64,000 bases of DNA from Prinia subflava (taxonomy: Eukaryota; Chordata; Aves; Passeriformes; Cisticolidae): the NCBI RefSeq assembly GCF_021018805.1, contig NC_086258.1, positions 6,673,081 through 6,737,080 on the forward strand. Reading direction: 5' to 3'. Position 1 is the stretch's first letter, and each line of letters begins with the position of its first letter. Of the stretch, positions 34,991-58,981 are shown one piece after another. The notes below the pieces were generated by a model. It was given only the letters and a program-made list of their open reading frames with translations, was not told the DNA's origin and searched no databases. The position numbers and the translations under genes were made by a program.

Positions 34991-35660
34991 GCCCTGGGAG
35001 GTGTCCCGGGGCGGGGGTTGGCCCCAGCTGCGGCGAGGAGGTGCGAGGTGACAGCGATGGGGCACAGCGTGGCAGGAGGGGCTGCAGGTATTCCCTGTCC
35101 TCCTTGGGGCCTGGCGGAGCCTTCCTCCTCCCCGTGCCGCGATGCCCGGGGCCGTGCTGCGTTCGGGGGACACAGGCGGCGGCTGTCACCTGCTTCCAGC
35201 GCGGGCTGTGCGCACTGGGTGACACCGCAGGGACACGTGCGGTATCGAGGCCACCGCGCCGGGGGCAGGAGGATGGGAACTCATTAGCGGCTCCTTGCTG
35301 GGTAATCAGGAGGCTTCAGGTGATGCTTCTCCTTCCTCCAGGAGCGGGGTGAGTCATGGAAGGGCCCCAGGGGCGCATCCTGAGCGGGCAGGGAGGATGG
35401 GGTTAGTGGTGCTTTGAAAGGTATCCCTGCCGAGGGGAGGAGGGGGAATTTAGGGTGCCCAGGCAGGGGGGGAAGTTGAAGAACTGATTAATCAGGAAGA
35501 TTTGGGGGAGAACCCCTTGAAGGGGAGTCCCTGAGCAACATCTGGTCTTGGTGCTGCACAGCCAGGCAGCACAGCCCCCCTCGGGATGCCCTGAGGAGGG
35601 GGATGCCATCATCTCCAGCTCTGACTCTGGCACTGAAATGTGAATTGCAGCACAAAAAGA

Positions 35661-35674
35661 ACTACGTTTCCCAG
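35661..35674 (+). promoter_or_regulatory. ACTACGTTTCCCAG motif (ZNF143/SBS-like)
   Basis: ACTACGTTTCCCAG matches the first 14 positions of the SBS consensus except for a CpG in the variable position. It lies about 230 bp upstream of the PLPP7 TATA/MEF2 element. It is a motif match only. Confidence 0.35.
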
Positions 35675-35891
35675 TTTCCCTTGCAGCCCAGGGGAATAAG
35701 CAATTGGAAGATTTAAATAGACCAGGCCAGAAGCAACCAACCTTTGGCATAATGCTTTTCCCTCCTCTTCTTCATATCTATTGGTTGTCTAATCTTTTTC
35801 CCTGGCACTGGAGTGGCTGCCAAGCCTGGCATTAATTTTCCTCCCAAGCTTGCTAGGCCCATGAAGTAAACAGCCATGTGCATTCCTTACT

Positions 35892-35907
35892 CTATATTTA
35901 ACAGCTG
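35892..35907 (+). promoter_or_regulatory. PLPP7: PLPP7 promoter: MEF2 site abutting an E-box
   Basis: CTATATTTAA is a perfect match to the MEF2 consensus YTAWWWWTAR and also TATA-like; the next base begins CAGCTG, an E-box of the myogenic bHLH type. The pair lies 160-175 bp upstream of the PLPP7 ATG, which would give a start site near 35925 and an ATG-free 5' leader of ~140 nt. Known muscle expression of PLPP7/NET39 makes this plausible, but binding is not shown by sequence alone. Confidence 0.5.
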
Positions 35908-36054
35908 CAGTCTGTGCTGGGGGCAACTGCAACAGAGGGGAACCTTTGTAGCTTCCCAAATTCACAGCTTGTGAGGGTGGGAGTGGGGGAAGCTTTCTGC
36001 AGGGAGAAGAGGGATTTCTCTCCTTCCCGGTATTTGCAGAGCAGGTTGCGTTAA

Positions 36055-48678
<12,624 letters not shown>

Positions 48679-49155
48679 ACGTGGAGGACTTGGAAACTAG
48701 GAGATACTTTGAGAGTCCCCTTCCCAGTATTTTCTACATGTTGTTTGTTGGAAGCAGTTGTAACTTCCATGAGTAGTGGTGTTTTTTAATGTCGCTTCCC
48801 CACCTTTAAAAAAAAAAGTTTCTTGTAATGGATTGGGTTTTAGCAATCAAGGGCCGTACCTGTGTTTTGGCCGTATTCTCAAGCTGGACAGCAGCTTAAT
48901 TAAGCTTTACAGGTGAGAGAAATGAGCTCCATGTCTGCCTTCTTTAAGTGGTTCACATTGGCACCTTGATATGTCCTCAGGATGGGCAGTGCCTGAGAGC
49001 TTCCTGAGAACACGTTCGTGAACTTTTTAGAGGATAAATTATTTTGGCCACAGTGCTTTTTTTCTTTTTGTAAGCCCAGCAGTTGTGTCTTGTACAGAGT
49101 CAGGACACTGCTGGTGCTTTACAGATAATAAATAATCATAAAAATCCTGCCCTGT
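48679..49155 (+). terminator. PLPP7: PLPP7 3' UTR with poly(A) signal at 49127-49132
   Basis: AATAAA at 49127 lies about 450 nt after the stop within GATAATAAATAATCATAAAA, followed by the T/G-rich CCCTGTTTGGTTCTTATCC. This predicts cleavage near 49145-49155 and a short 3' UTR. Confidence 0.7.
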
Positions 49156-52100
49156 TTGGTTCTTATCCTGAGGGAGGGGATAAAATGATCCCGGTGTGGC
49201 TCTGAGATATCCATTCAGCATGGAGCAGGTCCTGCAGTCCTGCTGCCCAAGGGGATGCAAACTTCTGCTTTGGGTGGGGTGGGCCTGGATGGGTGCTCAG
49301 GTCACTGGAGGAAAATCTGCTCTGTGAGGGTACATGAGGAGATATTGCTCTGGGGAGGGACACACAATGCCCTGATATGGGGCTGTTTCTTCCTATTATT
49401 GAGTGGCCTCCTTGAAGCCTGGCTCCTTATCCAGGTAATGGCCATGCTCAACGTGCTGCCTCTGAAATGGATCCCCCCTCACAACTGCCATAAGAAAATC
49501 TCATATTTTGAACAGAATGTGCCAGCTCTCTGTGGTTTAGCTGTCTCCAGCAGACAGTTTGATGTTTGGCAGGTGATGAGTATTATCAGACATAGCAGCT
49601 TCCCTGAGTGGATGAATCCTGCAGAATGGAGGGATCCTGTCATCCCTGGCCTCCTGTGCATCCCAGGTGAGCACAATACACCTGGCTTGCAAGGCCAGGG
49701 AAGGTTCAGCTGGGTCTGTGCCTGTCACCTCTCCCTGCACCTTGGGAAGCCTCTTCCTACAGGGGCCGGTGCGAAGAAGACATCCAGCTAATGACTGGTG
49801 CAAGCTGCTGACATTTGTTGCTCTTTGATGATTAATATGAAAAGAAGCTAAACAGAAAATCTATCCCTGGCATGCATCTCCAGCTGGGATGTCAGCCCTG
49901 GGAGCTGCTGGCTCCCCGCGCTGCCGGCTCCGAGGCTGGAGCAGGAGCGTGGTGAGGAGGGCATCCATGTCCTTCAAACACAAGCCTCCCACGGAGCTCA
50001 CAGATGAGCTGTCCCCAGGGAAGGGCTGTCACTGAGCGTGTTGAGGGAAGGGGAGAGCTCAGGGTTGTCCCTGGAGGCTGGTGCAGCAGCAGGCAGAGCA
50101 GCGTGGGTGGCGGGTGCTGTCCTGCTTCCCTCCTGCTGCTGCGTGTGGGAGCAGGGATGTGCTACCCTCCCATCAGGGTTTTCCTTTGCCAGCCTCCTTC
50201 TCCTGCAAAGATTTCTGCTAGGAAGTGAGCTGTGGTGCTTTTTCTTCCTTCCAGGCATTATTACACGTGGCAGAGTTTCTGCTCATCCCCAGCAAGGATG
50301 GCAGCACATTCTGAGCTCTGTGGGTGATACACCAATGTGCACCAAGCTGTAGCTGGAGATGACAGATTCCTGAAGGGGCAGGGAGCAGGGGATGCCTTTC
50401 CTCCCATGGCTTTGTGGAAAACTCCCACTTTGTAGCTCCAGAATTTACTGAGCCTTTGCAAATAGATTGGATGATTGTACAGCCGTGTGACGTGACCAGG
50501 TTGAGGTTTCCTTGCACTTGTGTTGTCTTCTCTTGGTATATCCAGGGTGGCAGAATGGCTTTGCAGGAGTTGCTTCTGATCTTTGTTGGTGTAATCAGGA
50601 GAGCATGGCCTGGAGAAGCTGCCAGGGTGGGTTAGATCAGCTGAGCTGGTCTCATCTCAGCACATGGTTGCAAAGCAAGGAAGGAGAGCAGGGGGAGGTG
50701 AGCTGGGGCGATTCCCAAGGGTGAGTTTGGATTCACTGGCTGGGGCTTTCTCCCACATAATTTTTCTCCAGAAGTCTTCCTCCTCAACCCCCTTCAGCCT
50801 GTGCCCATTCTCTCCCACAGTATTTCACTGCCCAGAGCAACAGAAGGGAAGGTTTTGGGAGACCCCCCACAAGATCAGTGTGAAATTGGGCACAGAGGCA
50901 CCAAGAGAGGCCTGGCAGAGCCTTGCCTTAGCCATGGCTGCCCTCCCAGCAAGCCAAGACATTCCTGATCCCTCTCTCCCTGCCTGCTGAAGGTGCTGCT
51001 CAGAAACAACCAGCATAGCTGTGGAGAAAAGCAGCTTCTGTCTCTATAGCAACAGCAAGGGATGGTGGGTGCCTGTCCCCTGTCCCTGTGAGCTGGAGAA
51101 GGACACTGGGGCTGCTCTGTGCAGATGCTCACCATGGCAGTGTGGGGAGACAAAAGGCCAAATGGTTTGAGCTCCTTCAGGACTGTCCAGGAATGTGAGT
51201 GATTTGCTGGACCTTCAGATCCCCAAATTCAGCCACGCAGGGCTCAGCCTGTGAGGCTTGGGAGGAGGAGTGGTCCTTCCAAGCCAAGACCTGTCCAACC
51301 AGAAGGAATGAAGAAGTCCTGACTGTGGCACCTTCTGCCTTTCAGTTCGTCTAACTCCTTAATTAAGAAAATGGCCAGGAGGAGGCAAATACAGTGTGTG
51401 GGTTGGGGACTGCTGCCATCAGCACTCCACGGTGCCACTGGGAGAGTCCCAGGCTGCTGCAATGATGATTTCATGTGTGATCCTGCAGGGGACAGTGAAA
51501 GGCCCCTCCTCCCCTCACCCTAATGCTGATTATGCTCAGCAGCAAAAAGAGATTTTAATTTATTAAATTAAAAAAAAAAAAAAAAAAGAGGGCCAGGGCC
51601 AGGGCAAGTAGAAAATCTGGATTATATCTTTGGGCATATGTGGCAATCACGCCTGGGGTGTTTAGTTCTCCTCTCCTCAGTCTAAGCTGGTGTTTTTTCC
51701 TGACAAGCTGTTCTGTACATTTGTGGCTGGGGCTGTGCTGAAGTGAAGGCAGGACAAATCCTTTCCCACATCAGGGCTGTGCTGCCCTCCCTGCCATGGC
51801 AGGGTCCTCTCTGTCCCCTCTGTCCCCCAGGAAGGGGTGACTCATTGTCCGTGTCCTTCCCAGGATGAGGCAGCTGAGGGGAAGGGACCTGCAGGAGATT
51901 GTGGAGGGTGGGTTGGCAGATTTGGGGACTGAGGGGAGAATTAGGAAGGCTGTCACACAAGGTCTCTCAACAGTAGCACAAGTGTGGCTCTAGTTGACCC
52001 CAGGCTGAGTTTTCTTGGGCAAACACACTCCTTTTATTCAGTCAGGATGTTTCTGAGGGGGGTGAAGGGCCCCATGGGTTTATCTGGCTCCCAGGATCTC

Positions 52101-55100
52101 AGTACAGCAGCCCCAGCTTTTGTCACAGCGCTGACGCTGCTCCCTGCAGCACCAAGCCACACAGGATGTCCCTGGCAGCCACAAACTCACTTTTGGGGGA
52201 CTAGGTGGAGTCGCCTGCACAGTTTTCAGTTAAGATATTTAATTAAAGTGATAATTAACTATGTAATTTCCAGGCTAAAAGTTTAATATATTGTGCAAAG
52301 CCTAAGGAAATGGGATGGTGTCTCCACACACATATATTTCAGAGGGTGCTGCAACATGAAAGATGCATGAGCACAGATGATGCTTTTTATGTGGTTTTGG
52401 TCACCTGAACTAGAGATGTGGCCAGTTCTTGCCTCAGACTGGATTTCAGGCAGAGACGTGGACATGGAGCCTGCAGGGTGGGAGCAGGTGACCAAAGAGG
52501 TGTTTTTCTCTGGTGTTGACCCAAGTGCCTGGCTGATGTGCTCATGTCTGAATACAGTGCTCGATTTAAGGGTGATGCTGGGGCTCTGCCCCCCTGACAG
52601 GCAGGGATGGGGTTGTTTCATTCCGTGCCTTGCTAGGGCTCGGAGAAGCAAAGATCTCCGTGCTCGTTCGTTCCCCAGGACACAGGAGTCAAAGCGGATT
52701 AAAGGTCCCTCGGCTGATCACATTTATTTCATTATTTGAGTGAAATCCCTTGTAAATACCGCCTCCCTCCCTTTTCTTTTTATAAAAATAGAAGGCACGA
52801 AAGAATTGGAGATTTAGGAAAAGTTAATCACAGGAGTCGCTTGAAATCCATTAACCTCACACAGCCTGAGACTGATCCGTGCCGAGCCCTGCTGCAGAGA
52901 GGAGATGCTGAATGGTCGGGGGGGGCCCAACCCCGCCAAATAAGAACTTTCCCTGGAAAATACCTGGTTCTTAGCAGGCTGGGTGGTATTACAGCCTTTG
53001 TTCACAGTCTGGCCATGATGAAGTGCTAATTGCAGTGTTGGAACAAATTGGCTGAAGCGCCCAGGAGGCTCCAGAGGTCTGGGATCACACGTGGGAGCCC
53101 TGCAGCAGATGTTGCTGGCCACCCTGTGGGCTCAGGGCCATTGGAAATGCCAGTGCTCTTCCCTTTACCCTGAGGTTCCTCTGAGCTTCTCTGGAGGATG
53201 GGACTTGGGCTTTGCACAGGGATCTATCCCAGTTTTTCTAATAAATTTCAAACAGGTGCAGCGGGCTGCTGTTCCCAGAGACTGCCCTGAGTCCCCATCC
53301 CTCCAATATCCCCACGCCCTTGGGACTCTCTCTTCCTTCCTCTATTCTCCTAGGACCAGCAGTTTTGTGCAAGACCATCAGTGCTGGTAAGCCAGACCTG
53401 CAGAAATTAATTAAATGGAAAGCAATGGGAACAGAAGCTGAAAGCTAAAATGATGGATGTTCATGAAACACTTGCCCAGAGCCCAAAGTGCTCTGAGCAT
53501 TCAGTGATGTTTGTCTCCAGCCAAGGAGATTGCAATAGTTAAACACAGTGCAGTGGTGATTAAGGAATCAGCTTCTGGTAACTGGGTGAGGGTCCAGAGC
53601 TGGTGCCCTCTCTCCATTGGGATTTGCACCTTGGAGCTGCCAGCACTGGTTTGTCATGGATTGCTTCTCCTGGCTGTGGCGGGGGGGTTATTTGCTTTAA
53701 ATCCTAAACCTTGAGTTGTGTATTAATAGCACGGTAATGCATCGCTTTTGTGTCCAGCACGAGGGGTTATATAAAACACAGATTAATGGGAATCAGCAAA
53801 ACACAGGAGCATGTGGAGGGATGCCATGAGGATGCCTTGGAAGGGGAGGCAGGAGGGAGGTGACAGGTCCAGAGGGTAGAGAAGGTGGCTGAGTGGGTTC
53901 AGAGCACTTCCTGGCAGGATTTGCTCCAGTAATTGTTCTGCAGCCCCTGATTCAGGCCATTTCCTGAACCAGCATGTCTGTGATCAGGGGTCTTCTGTCC
54001 TTGGGTGATAACAAGAAGGCAGAAGGGGATCTGGGAATTTGAGTGGAAATGGCTGCGCTTTTTTTTTTTTCTTTTCTTTTCTTTTTAGCCTTTTTTTCCC
54101 CTAGCTGATATGCATCATTTCTGCAACTGCAAAAAAGCAAACAGTACAGGCAGGAAGATGAACGAACAAGCAGTCGTCCAAAGGAAAGGCACATCTTTCA
54201 CTAGGGGTAAATGAACCTCCGTTCTCGACATGGCTAGTTGCTCCTCTCCCATCACTAAAAACAAGGTGATACTTGGGTTAAGAAAGGCTGAGAATTCTCA
54301 GAAGCTCCTTTTCTGCTCTTGCAGTGATCAGTGGGAGATCACTACTGGTTTCCAGGGACCCCATGCACAACCCAGAACAGCAGTTCCTCACTTTTGGGCA
54401 GAAAAGCTCCCTCTTGCAGGCTCCTCAGCCCAGAAACATTCAAGATGTGCTGAAGGGGCGGCAGGGACGCTGATCCAAACCTCTCCTCAGAGCAGGGGCA
54501 GGGCAGGAGAGAGGGAAAGCAACAGGTTTTTGGGCACCTGCCTGTGATGTGACCTTCCCTGGGAGAGCATGACCTCGGCAGCTCTGCCCTCCCCACGGGA
54601 AGAAGATGCCTCCCACCCCGGGAGGAAGGCACAGCTGGACTCCAACCATCAGTCACGTTCCGCCGGGAAGGGCTTGTATGGGCTGTGGGATTCCCGGTGG
54701 GGTGACATTTTTTCAAAGCCTCCTGCAATAACAGCAGCCGTTGCTCAGCTTCCTTTCTAGATAACCTTTTTCCTGCTGCCCAACATGCTTATCTGCTGCA
54801 GACAGGCTGGCAAGATGGACCGGAAAGCTGATACCTTATCTCTCCCCCTCAAGGAGCCTATTTAAGTGCTGGAATGTGTTGAGATGGTTAATGATTGTTA
54901 AAATCCAAGTGAGGAACATGGACCTAAGGACAGGTCCTGCTGGGAGGGAGCATTTAGTCAAAAAGGAGACTTGAGGGACCACAGCCTTTCCAGGCTCTTC
55001 TTTTATCTGCCAAAAGATGCATCACCTAAAATGTAAAGTATTTATTTAAAACTAAACGGTGTAGACTGGCTAATCTGGGAGTTACCACTGCAGGCTGCTC

Positions 55101-57679
55101 CCAACTCAGTGAGGTTTGCTGTGTCCCTTGGATGTGGTTTTATCTGTGTCTCAGTTTGCTCACTGCAGGAAATACACTGCTGTGGGTCTGCCCTGCAAGG
55201 GATGCAGAGTGTGATTCCTCGCTCACCCTTTAATCTGACTGCTGTGGGAAGCAGTGAGATGCTCACACATTCATAAAGGTAAATAGGATTGGAGAGCTAT
55301 CGGGCTAATTGAAATGAGCGGGGCTCAGCAGCTCAGCCAGCCTGATACAATGAAATGAGACCTCTCCGGGGACACAGGAGTCAAGCACAGCTTCAGCACT
55401 TCACTTATTTCAGCCACTGCAAGTGGCAGCTACAGCAACAGCAATTGCAGGCCACCAGGATTTGAGCACGGTGACAGGACAGGGGCCAGGGAACACCAGT
55501 GTGGCCAGGGTGATGTCTGTAACAGCTGCTGGGGATGGGTGAGACAGGCTTATTTTGGTCTTCATCTGGGTGAAAAAATAGCTGTTGGAGATGTTGCCAG
55601 CCTGAAAACACACTGCCAGCAGGAGCCAGAGGGCTCTCCTTGCTGACAGGCAACTGTGTTCCAGCACACACAGGGGGCAGGAGGGGGAAAGGGGAGCAGG
55701 GCCAGGCAAACCCTCACACCAGTGCGTTGTGTGGCCCTGAGGAGCTCAGGGAGTGCCCAGATCCCAGCACACAGAGCAGCGAGTGATGGGAGCTTGTGTG
55801 TGTGAGGGGTGTCTGCACCCCTGCCCTGACAGCACCCCTGAGGGCCAGGCTCAGACCTGGGGATGGTTCTTTGCCACTCCATCTGCTCTTGGATTTGTTA
55901 GCGAGAGAAACTGTTCAGCTGCAATGCACACTGCTACAATGGGCTGCTGCATCTGAAAGTTAATCTGTTCCACATCACCGACTAGTTTTCCATAGCAATG
56001 CTTAAGGAATCACCCCAGAGCAGACCTCAGCCTGTCTCAGCCAAGAGCTTCAACAGGAACACAGGTGATCCTGTGGCAGCCAGGCTGGGACAATGTGCTT
56101 TCTGGGAGGTCTCATCACATCCCAAGCTTGCTACAGCTGTCCTGTCCCCTGAGGCTTTCCATCTCCTGCAAAACTCTTGAAATTAGACACTGCAATGTGC
56201 ATGTCTGCAAGATCCTCCAAATTCTCTGTGTGTCTTATGAGGTCCTCGGCTCCATCCCATTGGGAAGGAGCAGGATGCCAGCCTCAGTCACAGCCTTTTT
56301 GGGGGCTGCAGAGAGGACCCTGCAGGGAAGCAGGACAGGAGGCCTGTGGTACTCATTTTTCTCTCCATGATGTGATCTGATTACACTGATGAGGAACAGG
56401 GCTGTTATGGCTATGTCCTGGCATAGCTGATCAGTCCTGTGTGTCTCTGCCCCTGCCCTCATTGTTTAATTCATTTAGGACAGCACTTGTATTTTTGGGG
56501 TCATTGCAGCTCCAGTCCTACCCTGCATCCCTGCTGGGTGCAGTCAGGATGGGGCTGAGCTGTCCTGCAGATAGAACGAGGCCATCTTAGCAGTTGTCCC
56601 TGTCAATGTAAAAGGCAGGAATGAGGGAGATCCATCTGAGCTGCTCGGCGCCTGTCTTGTGATCCTGAAACCCAAGAGCCCCCCCTGACTCAGCAGGTTA
56701 TTAATAACCCCCTGGCTGTGCTCCCACCGTGGTGCCTGCCAGCCCTGCCAGCGCCTGGCTCTCCTCTGTGGTGAAGTGAGATGCACATCCCAGGCAAGGG
56801 CAGGAGCTCCTTCCTGCCAGCCCCCGCTCCCCATGCCCACCCACAGGGCTGGGCAGGAATGGTGTGAGGCTCGTGGAGGGGTCTGGAGAGACCTCCTCTC
56901 CTGCAGCACAGGAGAGGCTCCTGCTGAAGTCAGCCTCACTGCATCCTTGTCCCACATCCTCTGGTTTTTATGTCTAAAATCAGTCCTGGTCCAGGCTGCA
57001 GGACAGGTGAGTTTGGTCTCCTGGAGTGTGACATCAGCAGTGCTGCCTACCCCCTCCCCAGGCTGGGACACACTGGGTGTCCCCAGGCTGCTGCAAACCC
57101 TGGTGGCACTTGGCCCCTGTGTCTATTTGGACAGGACAGGGTCTGCCAGCCACTGAGTTTCCATCCATCTCTGCTGAACCTTTTCTGTGGTCATGGCCTT
57201 TGCCTACGCTCCTCTTCCCAGGCTTGTGAGGGCAAACCAGACGAGCCACAGATCCCTTGGAGATGAGCTGAGGGGAAAGAATGGCACATCCAAGGAAACT
57301 GTGGTGATGATGCAATGTGACTTTGGTCTGTTCCAAAGGGAGCAGCGGGCTGCAGGCAGCCTCCCGGGGCTCCCTGAGCACTGGTGGTCCCTGCCAGCCC
57401 TGCAAACACAGCCCAGAGCTGCCCAGGTCTCCTGGTGCTCGGGGTGGGCTGTAGCACACCCACATCCCCACCACGTCCCACAAACAACCCTGGGGCTCAG
57501 CAGAGCTGCGGGGAGATTTGGTGTGAGGGTGAGTCTGGCTGTGTTCACCAAGGCTGCTGCTCTCTAGCCAGGTTTATCAGCACTCCCTGGGTTCTAAACA
57601 GCAAAGTGGAGGTGCCCACAGCACCGAGGAAAACCCACTCCCACGTGGCAAAGCATCTATTCAACACCTCGGCAGCCTC

Positions 57680-58130
57680 TTTGAACACCAGCGAGGGGTG
57701 CGAGCCCGGCGTACCGCGGGGTCCCTGGGCTGTCCCCCGACACAGAGCGGGGAGATGCGGGACCAGGGCCGGCCGCTGCCGGGGGCCACCCTCCGAGTCC
57801 CCCGGCCACCGGGGCAGCCGGGACTGGGCACACTGGGGACACTGGGGAGAGCGGGGCTTGCCCGCCCGCGGCTCCAGGCTGGGTTTGTCGCTCCATCTAG
57901 TGGGGACGCGGCGGGATGTCGCCGCCGCCCCGGATGGCGGCCCCGGGAGGGCAGCCCCGGGCAGCCCCCGGGACAGCGATGGCCCGGGCCCTGCCACCCC
58001 CCCGAGTCCCGGGAGCTGTGCCCTGTGCCCCCACAACAAGGCAAAGTCCCCTGGGATGTCACACCCCGAGCCATGCGGCCGATCCCGAAGGGAGCAGGGA
58101 CAGAGAGGCAGGAGGTGCATGGAGCTTTCG
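57680..58130. promoter_or_regulatory. GC-rich, CpG-containing patch with CTCF-like core
   Basis: A ~450-bp block with frequent CG dinucleotides and GC boxes stands out from AT-richer flanks. At 57893-57903 it carries CCATCTAGTGG, which matches the reverse CTCF core CCMYCTRSTGG. No transcript can be assigned; open frames here are a compositional effect. Confidence 0.4.
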
Positions 58131-58220
58131 GGGCTGATGCTGTGTTTTCCTGAGCAGGGGTAGTTAGCACCCACCGAAATATTTCAGAATTGTGTTAATA
58201 ATTAAAGGAGAAGCTGAACT

Positions 58221-58320
58221 CAAAAGGAACCATATTTGATCTCGTGGGACAGAAGGGACAAATCTAAATTCAAAAGGAACCACGTGTGATCTCCTGAGAC
58301 GGAAGGGACAAATCTAGTCA
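58221..58320 (+). repeat. 50-bp tandem duplication
   Basis: CAAAAGGAACC at 58221 recurs at 58271, and the following text (...TGATCTC...GGAAGGGACAAATCTA) aligns over the full 50 bp with about seven differences. Two copies only. Confidence 0.9.
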
Positions 58321-58946
58321 TGAGAAAAAAAAAAACAAACCACTCACTAGAGAGTTATTTCATGAATTCCCCAAGGAAAAGGAAATGCTGCAGCTCCAGA
58401 GGTGTTCCAAACACGGCCTTGGCTTCGAGGCTGTGGAAGTGCATCCTGCAGCCTGTTAATTGCATTGCCATTTCTGTCTCTGCACGTGTGCCGGATTCAC
58501 ACGCTGCCTGGGCTGTGATCATCCCATCACCGATCAGAGCCACGCTCGGCAGGGACAGCCAGAGCTGGCTTGTTTACTGCAGGGGCTGAAGCTCTACCAA
58601 AATCCACCCATTCTCATCAGCTCCAGCACATTCAGAAGCAGCTGGTAGTTCCCTTTGTCAGGGTGAAGCAAGATATTTTTGAACTCTGAAACAGCAGCTA
58701 TCACCACGCATGGAGGGGAGGAATCAGATTGTTGTGATGGAAGGTTGGAAGCATGAACCCAAATGTGTCCTTGAACTCACATCCTGACCACAACTATAGT
58801 CATTATGAGAGTTTCAAGGTAGGAAACAAAATTATCTTGTAGTTTAAATCAGCACTGATCTTCAGATTTGGATATATTTATATTATGAATTGTCTTAAGT
58901 CAGGTTGATCTAACACAGGAACGTTTTGCCTTCCTCAGATATTGTG

Positions 58947-58981
58947 TTTAGAGATACACTTTGTTTAGAGATACACTTTGT
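58947..58981 (+). repeat. 17-bp tandem duplication
   Basis: TTTAGAGATACACTTTG occurs twice in direct succession without a mismatch. Confidence 0.9.

Larger units (their letters stand above)
30610..35890. other. FAM78A-PLPP7 divergent intergenic region
   Basis: About 5.3 kb lie between the FAM78A CpG island and the PLPP7 promoter. It holds one CR1 copy (33392-33930) and one 13-bp minisatellite (34595-34990), listed separately. I see no coding exon or RNA gene in the rest. Confidence 0.6.

Noticed and set aside
34468..35352. Plus-strand frame of 294 codons and a minus-strand frame of 220 codons over the minisatellite
   Set aside because: They are generated by the 13-bp tandem repeat, which has no stops in several frames; the peptide is purely cyclic and the flanks show no coding signal.
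51570..51587. A18 run as a possible retrocopy tail
   Set aside because: No upstream sequence resembles a processed gene or SINE and no target duplication was seen. It is treated as a simple A run.
57384..58174. Frames of 259 (+) and 209 (-) codons in the GC-rich patch
   Set aside because: Both strands are open over the same GC-rich sequence, and the peptides are Pro/Gly/Arg-rich without family resemblance.
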